Assembly (NCBI GenBank): GCA_003993805.1 | Contig: RSEF01000001.1 | Location: 98,838,340 to 98,902,339 of the forward strand | Direction: 5' to 3' | From: Himantopus leucocephalus | Taxonomy: Eukaryota; Chordata; Aves; Charadriiformes; Recurvirostridae | DNA length: 64,000 nucleotides | Shown here: piece after piece, positions 1-21,900 of the stretch | Numbering within the stretch: position 1 is the first letter of the stretch | Layout: the number at the start of each line of letters is the position of its first letter | Position numbers and translations under genes: made by a program | Notes under the pieces: generated by a model | Database searches by the model: none | The model's input: only the letters and a program-made list of their open reading frames with translations | What the model was told of the DNA's origin: nothing

Positions 1-3000
1 TAAAAATAAGCCATAGTAACTAGGACTCACAGCAGTTGAAAAGAAAACTTGACTACAAGGTGAATTCGCTGATAATTTGCAAACACATGAGGATTGCTGG
101 GCAAATGCAAGTTTGGGATTAGGTTGACCAGCTACAGCGACTTGAAGTGAGGACATTAGTAATCAAGAGACCTTTTTACATTCCTTGTTCCAATTTCAGA
201 GAATGATGGGGGAGGGAGGGAGGAAGAGGAGAAAGAGACGTTTGTCTGCCAGCTGAAAGTCACGACTGTTACAGTATACATTGAATCCCAAAGGTTAGAG
301 AATCCTACACTATTTTATTCTTCCCATCCGTCCAGAAGCAGTTTCACCAGGGGCTACTAACTGTCCTTTGCAGCCTTGCAAACAAGGTTTTATAAATAAG
401 CCACTGTTTGGGACACAGTGAGTTGTTGTCACCTGTGGGGTGACAACAGAAGCTGTGCAGTGGCAGCCCTGGGGCCAGAGCCTTTCACTCAGGCCAGTGT
501 GAACTGTCCAGGTCTTAAATGGTCCCTTGCCTTTATGGTCTGGGAGCTCATGTCCTGAAGCTTATCCAGACAGTCCAATTCCAGGATATATGTTCTTTTT
601 TGAAGGAAAATGGCCTAGAAGCCAGTGCTCCTGATGACAGGGGGACAGGCGGCTGCTGCAGTGAGGGAAGGAGTTGGCAGATACCTGGATGCAGGGGTGC
701 TCTGGAGATGGGGGGTGCTGCTTGCTGTGGCACCGCTGCTTCCACGCTCCCTGGCTTGTACTTTCCCTGCGCCGTTCCCAGTTCCTTTATCCTTTTGTCC
801 CGCACTCGATGCTGGCTGTGGTTCAGGGTATTACCACTGGCACCCATAGGGGCTGGAAATGCCGATGGTGTTTTGTCAGCGCTGGTAGTTCCCCATGCTT
901 CGTGTCGGTGCTCTGCAGCCATGTTGCGGGGGTGGCCTGCTGCGCTTCCCTGCGAGGGAGCACTGCACGGGTGGCAGGTGTGTTTCCATGCCTGCGTAGC
1001 CATAAAACACAGGCACCCCGAACAGAAGGTCTTCTGTGTTGCTGAGGAGGAGGAGGCGGCAGGCAGAGCTCCCTCACTAACGGCTGCAGAGGCAGCATGT
1101 TGCTTCACCCCAAGATGTCATGTGCTTACTTGGCAGGAGGAAAGCTGCTTTGATCAAGCTGGAGAGTTGCAAGAGACCTGTGGTCTTCTCGGGCCATGTT
1201 GCTGCAAGTGAGGATGGCCACATTTCCCTTTCTGCTCTTGAGAGTATCTGGTTGTAGGACTTGTGGAGCCAAGGAGAGCCTCTTGAATGTTTTCCAGGCT
1301 CCGAGAGTTCTCACGCCTTGGTGCAGCGAGCTTCCCAAGAGGATTGGAGGCTTGGAGTTTTCTCCAATTAAAAAACATTAACACCATCAAAATAACTGGC
1401 TGAGCATTGTAGCGTTTCCAGCAAAGAGATGGGGAACCAGGCAGACTTTTCATTCTGATGAGTCACTGACTCTCCTGATTCGCCTCTTGTAAGAGCTGTT
1501 TGGGCAGCTGCTGATGCAGGAACATGCTTCTGAGTGATGGTCCCTGGGGAGCAGGACAGGGCTGCATGCTGCTTCACCTCTGAACTGGTGGATAGTTCTT
1601 CTGCCTAGCTCTTCATCAGTAAAGCCTTACTTACAGCTGTGGTTCTTGCCTGCCTTGATCCTGCCTCGTCAGGATAGCTGGGGAGTTGATGGGGAGGAAG
1701 GGTGTTGGTGCAGAGAAACAAAATGCCCAACTGCTTTCTGTAGTCCTAAAAGCATGTGTTGGAAATCAGAGGGTTTGATGCCTTGTGTTCCTGAGTCTTC
1801 TTATAACCATGTTACAGCTGAAGGTTTTGTCTCTGTCCCAAAGAAAGACCGTGGTCCCTCTGTAGGACCGAAGAGCTGTCCGTACCCGTATCCTTCCCTG
1901 TGTGCGGTCAGGACCACTGTACACTCTTCTGTAGCTGGTCTCCAGGTCCTCCTTCTGTGTTTTTATGATACCCGCATCTGTCTGAGAGAGGAGATCTTAG
2001 AAGCTAGGCAGTTTCTGTTCTGGGGATGTTGAGGATGAAGGGGCTACAAGTATATGACTGACTTTTGAGGGTAATTATAGGTGAACTGAGAAGAACAATG
2101 TGGAATCACATTAATGGACTGAAGAGTCTTGTCAGGAAAAGCTTTTATCTTCCATTACTCACTTTTTGTGCCTGAGACTCTATATAAAATAAGATCACTG
2201 GTGGGGTGGGGACTGTGCAGAGAAGGGAGCCTGATAGACTTCCAGCTTGCTCTGCAGGCTCTTTATTAATACTTAATACGACTTGGATGCATAGGGGAGT
2301 CTTATCTGTTGGAGTAAGGGTCATGGATACTTTTTTTTTTTCCTTGTTACCATATTTTTCACAGTAGAATTGTGCCTTTGTTAATTAATTGAAGACTATA
2401 AAAAGGCTTTTTCCCATGTCTCTCTCCTCAAAAAGGAGGGCTGTTGATTGGTTCAAGGCCAAAAAAAGCGGACTTAGAGTCAAACTGATCTGTAATCTCA
2501 CTGCTTTGTTTAACTTTATCTAGGGAGCCTCAGTTTTGTGTGGCTAGTTTTACAAAACAAAAGCAAATAAAAAGGAATGGTTATTAGGCAGATTTTGCTC
2601 TAACAGACACCTACGTAATTTGGTCAGACTCCAGTGAAGTAAAGCTATTTAAAGTATGGCTTGAGGAACTGCCCAGTCTATATGTTCATGGATCACTGTG
2701 AAAGGGCTTATTCAAGTGCATTTAAAATATGGTGCCCTGATGTTACGGAGAGCTCCTTTCCAGAGGCATTCTTTTTTACTGGTAGAAACCTGCATTTTAC
2801 TGGTTTGCAGAACTGGAGCTTGGAAGTGCGATTACTTAGTGTCCAAGTGTCTGTATTGGCGAGCATGTGAAGCACACTAATGGGATAATACTAATGAGAG
2901 CTGTTAAATTATTTACATGAATTACTGAATGTGGCGTAAAATATCTTCCGCTGTTAATACCACTAAATAGACCAGCAATGTCTTGCATTTGTTATCATAA

Positions 3001-4799
3001 ATAATATGTAGGTTGAATCAGACCATTTGTTTTAGCTTCCACAGTCCCTGTAATAGTTTAATTTGGCTTAAAATGGCTTTCAAAGTTGCTCGGTTTAGAG
3101 GTTTTTCTCTTTCTTTTTTTTTTCTTCACCTTAGCTGCTTATGTAAAGTGTCCGGATGCCCTAAGTGAATTCTGCATTGTTTGTTGCTGTCCCTGCTCAT
3201 CTTGTGCATGTAGGAGAGTTGTCTTCTGTTTATATTTAATTTCTGAAATACAGACATTCCCAAATAAAACTCTAGAACATCCTAGAGAAGATTCTCTGAC
3301 AGCTTTAGAGTCCTAACTAGAAAGGTAAGGAAGGCTTCAATTCTCTGTTGTTTTGTCATTGGAATTATAATGAGAGTTTTGAAGTCTGCCAATGCCAAAA
3401 CACATCCTTTTCCTCCAAACCCAAACTGTCCGATGTTTGCTCTCTTTTCATGCAATTTCACAACTCTTTTTTTTTTTCTCTGGGATCTTTGGTTTACTTT
3501 TTTTGTTGTTGTTTTTGCAAGTGACGTACCTTCAAGGGTATGTCTTTTGAACCATCTTTTTTGATTTTTATTGAAATTTTGAGAATTGATTATTGGGGTA
3601 GAGACGAAGCATGGGAAATCTTAATACAAATGACGATTCTTTGAGGGAGCTTTTTAGAATAGTTCTCCTGCACGCTGTGTTCATGGTGACGGTGGTGTGA
3701 CTCACTGAGCAAACTTCCTGGCATTTGTGCCAGCTGTGATTTCTCAGGATTTTAAAGGAGGTGATAACTGAATTATAAATAGACAATAGGTTCCATCTGT
3801 AAATTTCAAAGCTAGATCCAGAGTTTTCCAGAAGGTGGGAGTGCATTTTTGGACCCGGGATTGGTTCTGGCTATGATATTTTGCCAAAAGGGCAGACGAT
3901 TTGTCTCCAGACATGCAAACACACCAGTGTCCTTGTAGTGAGATGCTCACTCACCGTGTCTTGATTCTGTACAACACACTGGAATGACTTGGGATGACAT
4001 CCAGACTCGCGCTCCAGTTCAGCCCATCACTCTTATGTCTGCTAGCCATCAGAAACGTACTTGACTGCCAAAATGCTTGCAGTGTCATGTGGGAGACCAG
4101 TGAAATAAAAATAAATAAATATTTTCAGGCTTACTTTAAAATTATTTTTTTCTGGGATATGTGATTGCCTAGCCGTGCATTTGAAGGATGTGTATACGGC
4201 GTGTTTTGCCGCACTACTCTGCTAGCTAGAACCACTTCTAAATGGATGTCCTACCATTGTGTCAGTCAGGCTTTCTTAGCACAGAAGAGAGCTGAACCAT
4301 AGAATTAACTTCACAGACACCACTTAAGGCTGGCTGTTCTGAGCTCGGGTGGGGGTGGGGGAGGTGGTCCTGCATCAGACCCCGTCAAGTGATGTATTGG
4401 GTGGTTAAAAAACCTGCAAAGCTCTAGTAGCTCCTTGCACTAGAACAGGGAGAGGGCTTTTCCCAGGCTTGCTTTTGAAACCAGGCATGCAGTTATGTGG
4501 TCTCCAGCACTGGAGATGCTTGATGGCTCGTTCCAGCCAACAGGAAGTGCTCGCAGTCGCTGATGGCTAATTTAAGCAGCTGCTTTTTAAAGACACAGTG
4601 TCAGTGGCGCCTGTTCTGTGTATGCAAGCAAATGCTGATCTGGTGCTGTTGAAATGGCGCAGTGTTTTAGGGTCGTGATGGGTGTCCCACAGGGCTCTGC
4701 ACGTATAAGAGTGGCTTCCCTTTGCATGAACTCACCTGGCTGGGGTGTGAACTAGGTGACCAGCAGATTGCAGCTTAAGTGTTTCTGCCTCCTTTGCAG
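1..4799. other. Non-coding interval, probably TMEM39A intron 1
   Basis: No exon can be supported here. The TMEM39A exon carrying the start codon begins at a clear acceptor (pyrimidine-rich stretch ending in CAG at 4799), so an untranslated first exon must lie further left, and this interval is most simply its first intron. The longest open frame (519-1211) has no recognisable protein features. There is no CpG island of the sort seen at 31.5 and 63.4 kb, so the promoter is probably outside the window. Short T runs occur at 2331-2341 and 3115-3124. Confidence 0.5.
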
Positions 4800-4880
4800 A
4801 CCTGGGAAGGCTTCAGGATCGTTGTCTGGGTCTCAGGGCACAGCCAGCCGGAGGCACTGGAAGTGGATTGGTTCCTGGTC

Positions 4881-13108
<8,228 letters not shown>

Positions 13109-13330
13109 GCCGGCCAAACGTGTACCCCTTCTCTTTCCCTTCCCACAGGGCAGGGAGGGAACCTCAGAAAAAAAATATTTTCGTACAGTTCTATTTTTTT
13201 CTTGCGGCGTTTATAAATATTTAAAATATTTTATATTTTGTATACTATTGTTTTTGTGGGGCGGGAAGGGAACCAGTGGCAATTAAATGTCGCTTTATAA
13301 ACAAGGTGTTATTTTATATATATATAAAAA
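13109..13330 (+). other. TMEM39A: TMEM39A proximal 3' UTR with candidate polyadenylation signal
   Basis: AT-rich sequence follows the stop codon, with a T-rich and TATA-rich tail. A variant polyadenylation hexamer ATTAAA lies at 13282-13287, and a canonical AATAAA lies further on at 13862-13867. Which is used cannot be told from sequence alone. Confidence 0.5.
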
Positions 13331-15818
13331 AATCAGTGTGTATATACCGTATATCTATACCCATACATATATCTATGTGAAGCAACAGGATTGTGTGTGT
13401 GGTCACTGTGTCTGCTTTGCTCACACAACTGCCTTGCTATTGCGCATACTGTGGGAATAGAACTGCTGTTAATTAGGAACTGGTCTGCTGTAGAACTTGG
13501 ATAAGCTAACAGCCAGAGGAAGAAAGGAAACAAGGGGGCTTTTGACCAGTATGAGTAAAGTTTATCTTAGTAACCTCAGTAGCAGGGAAGCCTTGCATTG
13601 GAAATGTGCACTGATGTGATACCAGTTCAGGGAAAGGGAGGAGACAGGGTGCAGAAAGACAAAGTTATTGTCAGCCAGTAATAGCTCTCAGTTCTTTCTT
13701 CTTCCCACTGTTAGCACGATATTATTATTATTTTTAAAAAATAACAAATTCTTTAACTCCTATCTCTTCTAGCAACTTGAGGTCCCTCACTGTGCCCAGA
13801 GAATGAACTAAATATTGAAATGATCATTTTAGCATAGTGTATCCTTTAGGAAGGGATTTGAAATAAATAGCTTCATCTAGCAGGATAGTAATTGAATATA
13901 TTAAACATCCATCTATAATCTCTTGAGTAATCAGTAAATTAGGGAATATTCAGCCATTTCGTTCAAGCAGTAATGTTCCTGGAAGAAATTTAGTCTTGTC
14001 AAACACTTACCATCTCCCTTATTGCTATACAATGCATTTCAGCAGTGTTTCACTCTAAGGTATGTTGGTAGTATTTAATAACTTATCATTAATAATAGAG
14101 GAAATACTTTGCTTTTAAACAGTTCTTCATAAAGCTGAACTATGCTAGAATCTCGTGGAAAAAAATAGTTGTGGCAGTATCACATAGGGGAATTGAAGAC
14201 AGTATCAACCATATCATTAATTTAACCGTGGATGCTGGTGACAGCTGATGGTTGATGCTTCAACTCAGGTAATTAAGGAGGAGAGGGCAATGCAATGCTC
14301 TTCCATTCAGATGCTATTTGACTTAACTTTAGCCCTAAGTAAAGTGCTGGCTCTGTTTAACAAGTGGATATGCATGGGGAAAAAAAACCCCAAACCGTAC
14401 TGAGTTTGGGAGAAACTGCAACTACTTTCTGTTCCTTCTTTCCTTGCAAGCTAAGTAAGAATATAGCAATCATCTCTGCTCCTTTCTGGAGGACAGCTTC
14501 TCCAGCAGCCTGATCACAACCCCAGGATACCTGATGAAGCAGGCAACAGGAGATGCTTCTGAGCATTAACCCCAAGCGACTCCAAAACGAACACAAATGC
14601 TTAGCTTTGGTTACTGCTAGGCCTTATCTTTCATGTGGCCCTAGTGCTGCTGCCAGGACACAGGTAATTGGGAGTTTACACTCTGGGGACTTTCAATGAA
14701 ACACAGTAGTGTGGCTTACAGCCATGCCATGCTTTATGTAGTATAGCCTCATCTTTAATCCATGTCTTAATTCTACCTTGATTACTTCAGGAAGTACATT
14801 TGCGATAAGAGGGGGTTGGCTTCTTATCAGGCTCTTTGCTGCAGGTGGCTTTGTACAACACCTTTCCTGCCCCCAGCTTTGATTCTTGCAGCAGCTCAGT
14901 AGCATTTCCTACTTTCAGTACCACACAAGTGTCATCTGTTTGTAACAGTATCTCACAGTAGTTTCTTCCATTTGGACACCTAAATGATGGTAGGCTTATA
15001 CTTAAGCAACCAGTGGGAGAAAAGAGGCTCTCCAAGGCTTAGCTTGAGAAATAGCGATGTGTAACGGAAATCCTGAACCAGAGCTTTGGGTCACAGATTT
15101 GATGAGGGTTCATGCCGTGCTTTTTCCTCCCCTTGTATGTAAGGCTGAAGGTAGGTAGGACCGTTCATGCAGTGAGCACGCCCATACTTTGTGCCACAGT
15201 TAGACTGTCCTTACACTGTTTGCAGCATAAGGGACAGAAGCACAGTGACACTTCCATAGCTATAGGCTTTCTATTTTGCTCTGAGGGACTAAGTAAGGGG
15301 GCACAACACACACTACCTAATTGCAGGTGAGTTAAGATCCTCCTCATTCCAAGGGAGCTATGTATTATTTCTTAAGGGAAGCTGCCTCAAAACAGTACCT
15401 TTGTTATATCCTGGAGCAAGAGGAGTTCTGTGAGAAGGTTTAAGGTCTGGGGATTGTACCTTTTCAAGCACAGTAGTATGAACTGACCCACATGCAGTCC
15501 TGTGGATGCAACTGTCTTCCATCTTTACACAGGACCCCTACATGGAAAGAAGTTGCTGAAGATAGTTGCAGCTTTCCCTGTTGGCAAAAACACAGCGAGG
15601 AGCTAGCTAGCACAGTTGGTCTCCCCAGTATAAACTGGACCATCTAATAACAAACAGGGAGCAGAAATTATGTCTGCTCAGCATCAGTGTTCCTCCCCAT
15701 TCCTCAAACGAGCCTGCTACTAAGCCTTATTCAGATTAACATTGAAAACAAGTCCACTCTAATATTTTGTCAGGTCAGACTAGGGAAAAAAAGACTTATT
15801 CCCATCTTGGTCACTCCG
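13331..15818. other. Tail-to-tail interval between TMEM39A and the FAAH-like gene
   Basis: The two genes converge here. No coding exon is supported. The part next to 15818 is expected to hold the 3' UTR of the minus-strand hydrolase. One possible minus-strand polyadenylation hexamer (ATTAAA, seen as TTTAAT at 14754-14759) lies about 1.06 kb past its stop codon. AATAAA at 13862 on the plus strand could serve TMEM39A. Transcript ends of the two genes may approach or overlap. Confidence 0.45.
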
Positions 15819-15929
15819 TCATGCAAGTACGTCATAATAAATGGATGGTTTTTTAGTCTGGTAACGAAACTGCTCCAGCTTCAGGCCAATCCTCAGAAGA
15901 ACAGCTTCATCCCACCATTTTGCCATGAC
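15819..15929 (-). other. FAAH-like last exon
   Basis: Encodes 36 residues ending [11 protein letters not shown] followed by TGA at 15821-15819, closely resembling the plant FAAH C terminus. It lies directly behind a pyrimidine tract of more than 60 nt (15930-15997 read on the minus strand). Confidence 0.9.
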
Positions 15930-18900
15930 CTGGGAGAAGATGAGAGAGGCAGAGAGAGAAAGGAAGAGGGGAAAAAAAAAAAAAAAAAAAAAAGAGAGTA
16001 GCATCATCACATACAGATGCTTTTGAAAGCCCTGCAAAACACAACTAATTTTTTTCCCCCAACAGCACCAAAAGGACACATGCTTTTCCCTTTTACCCCA
16101 ATAAGTATGGTATCACTGCATTTGGGATAAAGGCAGACAAGACATGGACATTTCATTTACGTGAGACCCCTTTCAAGAGGGAGAAGAGCAAGGAAGGACT
16201 TGAAGACGTTACCGAACTGAGAAATAAGGAAAAGAGAGGAAAGAGTAGTGACAAATAATAGGTACTGATGCAAGTAGACAGGGAGACCGAGAAATCCGTC
16301 TCCCGGGTACCTGAAAAGTCCCTCTGCCATTCAGGAGTGAGTTACTCTGAGGCAAGTCTCTACAACCACAAGCTAAAACTTTATTACCAGTACCTGTCAA
16401 GTCCTTGAATATGCTGTGTGGAACAGCAGGAACCTGGTTATAGTGGTTCAGGACAAAGCCAGCTGGGGATTTTGTGACCCAGCATTCACAAAGAGACAAT
16501 GCTCACCTGGAAGCTGATAGGAAGCCCAGCAGTAGAATACCCAATGGGGACCACAAGGCCTGGAATCCCAGTGAAGTTACCAAGCTGCATGAACCTGGGA
16601 GAAAAGCTGTCATTAGCATTCCTGCCTTGGGACAGCAGCAGAGCATCTCTTTTTGGGAGAGCTAGCAAGGATCGATCTCTCCGGCTTTACAGCCTGAGCA
16701 ATTTCGGTTAGCGCAGCTAATCTTATTCTTCTTACCTCATGGACTGGACTGTGAAGGACAAATCACTGCTCCCAGTCAAGAGGTCAGATTCATAGATTCT
16801 TGGGGCAGTGGAAGCAACACCTGTGGAGGTGAAATTCAGATTGAAAGGGACCTCAGGAGGTCATCTTGTCTAACCTTCTGCAACAAGGATGGTCAGCTAG
16901 AAAAGGTTGCCCATAACCATGTCTGAATGGCTTTCAAATATCCCCAGGGATGGAGATTCCACAGCCTCTCTGGACAACTTGATCCAGTGCTTAAAGAGCA
17001 AAGGAAGAGTCAGGCAGTGCGCAATCTTCAAGGAACAGCTCAGTTCATTAAAGCCCCATGTTTGATATACATTGGTGATGCAAACTCACATCCCTGGAAT
17101 GCAGTCAAGTCACTGGGATTTATGAATTAAGCAGTTAGTTTCTATTTAGAGCAAGAACATTTGCATACATAAGTAGATGTCCAGTCCCTCCTGTGTAAAT
17201 GTGCTGGCTCTGCAGCTCCTGTCTCAAGTACCAAGGAGAAGTTTCTCACTGCCATGGATATGGGCACTAAGTGTATAAATAAACAGCAAACCTAGAAATA
17301 CATAGCAGTCTTTCTAACCAGGCTGCATCTTCTAACAGCTTGAGGCACAGCAAAGTCTTTGCACAAAAGTCATGCTCTTAAAACTGGGGAGGGAAAGTTA
17401 ATGGAGTAACTGTTCTTCAAATGCACCACACAGTTTTCAGGGACCAGCTCTTTAGCCAAGGCTGCCAATACCTGGTGTAAGGATACAGTTCACAGTGGTG
17501 AAGATCTCTCGCAAAAATCTCATGCTTCGAGTTCTCTGTCGATTTGCCTGCAAGCAAAGAGACCACTATCTGACCAGGCCCTCTTGGTTCATGAGGCTCA
17601 CGTTTGATGATGACAGACTCTGCCCATCACAGTCTATGCCTTTGCAAAAGAAGACACATTTCCTGCAGTTTGGAATCAACATGCAGGACACCAATACATG
17701 TCCTCTGTTGTGCCCCACCATTCAGCATTCTTTCACAGCAAAGGCTGTACAGCTGAACGATATCTTTCCACGTGTATGGGGAGGTTAAGAGAATCCTCTA
17801 CCCCACCTTCAGAATTTCACTAGGTGCCTCCCTTCAGCTTTCACCACAGTATGTTCCTTACCGTAATATAATCCAGAGCTGTGAACTGGGAAGCCAAGGC
17901 CAGGTTAGCCCGAGTGTCCAAATTCTGAAAGAGAAAACATTTATCATGGGTCTGCTTGCAAGAAACTGTATGTGAGAGCCCAGGAGTTCTCTTCCAGGTC
18001 TGCTCTCCTGTATCAGTAGTCATCCAACAGATAGTTTGTCACAGAAAAGGCAGGAGAGCCTCAGGTTTCTCACTGACATGACACTTGTTCTGTATCAGCC
18101 AGGATGACTACTGCCACTGATCCAAGCTACTGCTACTTACCATTTCCTGGAAATGTTTATTGAAGTCAGGTTGCAGGAAGTCCCTCATCTCACTGAGAAT
18201 GCAGATTACATGTGCTACTCGCACTTCCTCCATCTCTGGAAGAGACACTTCAACCACACTGGCTCCCAAACTCTGCAGGTGCTCCACAGCTGAGTACAGA
18301 ACACGTAAAGCACAGATAGCATCCTTTAGCTCACCAGACTTCACAGAAGGGCTGTGAATCCCCACCCCCTCGAGAAGTTAGAGACCCCATAGGCCATTAA
18401 GAGGCAAGCATCTTCAGTGCATCATGTGGCATGAAGACTGCTCCAGCTGCTTCTCATAGGTAAAAGCCTTCAGCCTAACTAGATCTCAATGCTCCAGTAC
18501 AGCAGGGGTAGGGGCTTGCAGACAGGTTCCTAACTTACCCACTCCATTTCAGGCAAGTTCATCTCCTCCTTCTAGCCCCCCAGTTAACCTAAAAAGTAAG
18601 GGTGGACTGACGATGCTTCCTAGAGCACTTGACATGATCAGTATTCTATCAGCATGAAGTGATTATTTAGCATCATGAGATTCCCATTCAAAGCCTCTTC
18701 TGAACCATAATGGTAGAGGAAGATGGGGGATACTCAAGAGACCAGGTCAACAGTACAGGTTCACTAAACCCTGATGCACTTTAGCAACGCTGAACACCAA
18801 GACTTCAGGAATAGTGAATCTTTTGCAGCCTAGAAAGAATCCCCTTCTTTCTTTGAGCCCAACTTCTTCATAAATACCCAAGCTTCCCTATTTTACTGGC

Positions 18901-21900
18901 TTATGGTGCATCTCTCCTAAGAAAACTCTACACGTGTAGAAGTGTGTCTATGGAAATAAGGAGGCTGAATTAAAACCAGGCAAACAAAGGCTGAATACTG
19001 TGAAATATATCAGCTCCAATGTATAGGAGGCCAACTACTATACCAGGCATTGTAGTCTTTCTCCCCCACCCCGCCAAGTACTCACCAGGGTCAATTTTGC
19101 TGAGCGTAAAATCTGACAAAGCCACCCTAAAGGCATCATTTGGCTGATTTCATGGAAATACCAGACGACTGGATACATCACAAAAACATAGCCCTGTTTT
19201 TCCTACTGAACATTATGTTGTGAAACAAGTCCCTCCCTTAGGTCTTTCACCATTAAAGCTTGCAGACTAAGTATTACCGAGTACAGATCTGTCTTTATGC
19301 AGGCAGAGGCTTAGCACACTGGACTGCATTCTTCCATTGTAACCTGACAAGCCTACAACTGCTGAGCTTTCTAACCCTCAGCAGTCAGGAGGGCTTCCCT
19401 AATACAAAGCTACTGCTGTTTGTCCAGCCAGACCTCTTTAAGCATCTGCCGTTAAGGACTTCAGGCGAGATCTTTTTAATGCATACAAGAGGAGCACCAA
19501 GTGATACCATGACATCAGGCAGAATAAGAGACTTGGAGAGTTTTCCTTTTTACCTTTCTCACAGATAGACAGGACTTCAGCATCACATGCCTAGAGAAAA
19601 AGAGGAAAGAACTAAGTAGACTTTAGTCACTGCCCTCATCTCCTTGGTGAGCACACTCACCAGGACTTCGGTCCTTATGGAGCTTTCCTTGTTTCTGTCC
19701 CTAACAGTAGTGAAACACAGCCTTCCAGGACTGCCTTAGGCCACCTGCTCCAAGAAAACAGCTTGCAGGTTGTCTTTTCCAGAGGAGAGGATATTCCTCT
19801 GCACTGGAGCAGCGCCAGAAAGAGTCCTTGTTTTCCTCCAGGGAAGAAATCCTGAGCACATTTGTGGGGTTGCATTACAACTGCCAAGTGGTACTAGCTT
19901 GCAAGCCCAGTTTCTACATCGGAATGATGAAATACCGTTCAGCAGATACAGCATTGTCACCAAACAGATACACTAACTTTCCTCATTTGATTTTAAACTA
20001 AATGCCTTTTGTAATCATTTCAGAAGCATTGCTTCCAATAGAAACAGCAGTATGAGGAAGCATACTGCCATCAACTGTACAGTCATTACCTTTTCTCATG
20101 CCTCCAACAGACTTTTACTCAAAAGGCTGCCTTAGGAAAAAAAAAAATCTATCCCTGTCGATGTTTTCACCCAGGCTATATTCTCCTCCAGTTATAAGAC
20201 TAAATGTGAGAAGTTCTAATGATGACAGGCAAGAGAACAGTGAATGCACTGAATTTCTTCAAAACCTCATTTTGCAAAGCAGCAGAAAGAGAGAGATAGA
20301 ACAGGCACCTTAAAAAATGTCCAGTCCACTCCCAGTTTTAAGCCTTTCAGGTCAGGAGCACACATATCAGACAGGGTTGCTTTGGGCTGTTTTAGTCCTG
20401 CAGGGAACAAACGAGAGTTCCTCATTTTATCTAGGATGCTTCTAGAGAGACAGAGGACCTGGGCTCAGGGAGGCAGAGGGCTCACCTACCATATGGATAG
20501 AGCGGATCCGGCTCAGCAAGAATACTGTAAACAATGGCTGCATCTGCCACTGAGGTACAGATAGGGCCTGTAAGAAGAGAGATCAGTTATAAAAATGTGA
20601 CAGAGATTAATCAGTACCTTCCTCCCAAGGTCTTTTGTAGGCACAGATTGCCTCCCCTGTGAGAACACCACACACTGAGGTCCCTGAAGCGGAGCATGAG
20701 TCCTCTTACCTACGCTGACTGTGGAGTAGGAGAGTGGCAAGCTGCCATGAGAACTGATGCGCCCAAATGTACCTAGAGAAAGAGAAATGGGCAGTTAGCT
20801 AGATACCAGCAGTTGCTAGTAAGATCTGACCTAGATGGCTCTGGTGCACCCAGTTGGTGAGCAACGCACCGCTGCCAGTCACTTTTATGTCTGCCATTTC
20901 AGAGCCCAGTCACTCAGCTTGCAATTAGCTGTTCTGCTAACCAGAATCTGATCAGTCTCATCAGTGAAACAGATGTGTTCAATGAACAGTGAAACTGTTT
21001 TCCCCCATAAGAAATTATTTAGTTGAGGGGAAATACGTGCATGGACATTTTCAAATACATGCATTTAAATATGCAGAAGCAGCATCTATAGCAGGGAGGA
21101 TGGAGAGGCAGGAGCAGGATTATCAACAGCAAAAGATACCGCCCCCTGGGAGATCTCACGCACTTTACCAGTGAGACTTCGTGCCTAACACCAGTTGTGT
21201 TCTGTAAGTACTCGCGTTGCCTTTTTGACCAGTTACATTTTTGTCATCATTATCTTTCTCAGATGAATCAAGATTGATCAAGTTGATCACATGTGAAGGA
21301 CAGAAAACCAGAGTAATGGCTGAGTATCTGGTCTCAGATGAAACAGCCAAGATCCTTCAGAATGAAGCATTCCAAAAAGCCGGCATCTCTTCCAAGAGAC
21401 AATCCTGCCTCGATACCTTCCATGCTGTAGATACTGTTCTGTGCATTTCTTATGTACTCTGCACATTCCTCTTGATTACATTAATTCTTACTGCAAAAAC
21501 TGTATTGCTACTTCCTGTAACACTGAGATAAGAGGGAATGGCTACATCCTGGTTTCATATAACCCTATTACCAGGTTTAACTTACCAGATACAAATCTGA
21601 GCAGCATCAGCCTCTCCATATAGTTGGGGTGATGGCAAACCATTGTGGGTGGAGACACTTTTCACTAGCTCACTACAGATACCCAACTATATTGGGAATA
21701 GTTCCCAGCAGAGAAGGAAGATTGAAGAGGGACAAGTGGGTAGAAAGAAAAGCAGCAGGCACATTTTGTTTAGCATTTGACTCAAATTAGTTAGAGTTTT
21801 TCAAACATCAGTTCAATAGCCAGTACTAAGAGTGCTTCCACTCTGCCAGTCCAACCCACATGACTCTCGGGGTGCTATACTCCGGAGTTTCTCTGGTCAA

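Noticed and set aside
519..1211. 230-residue open frame on the plus strand
   Set aside because: Cys-rich composition without recognisable motif, overlapped by an equally long antisense frame; fits chance in an intron.
4779..4880. Upstream in-frame Met for TMEM39A
   Set aside because: The segment begins before the splice acceptor at 4799 and adds sequence absent from the family; MPGGRRG at 4881 is the conserved start.
16786..16820. Left end of the CR1 fragment extended into the ATAGATTCTTGG sequence
   Set aside because: It looks like a CR1 octamer on the minus strand but belongs to FAAH-like exon 17 (APRIYES), which is in frame and conserved in position.
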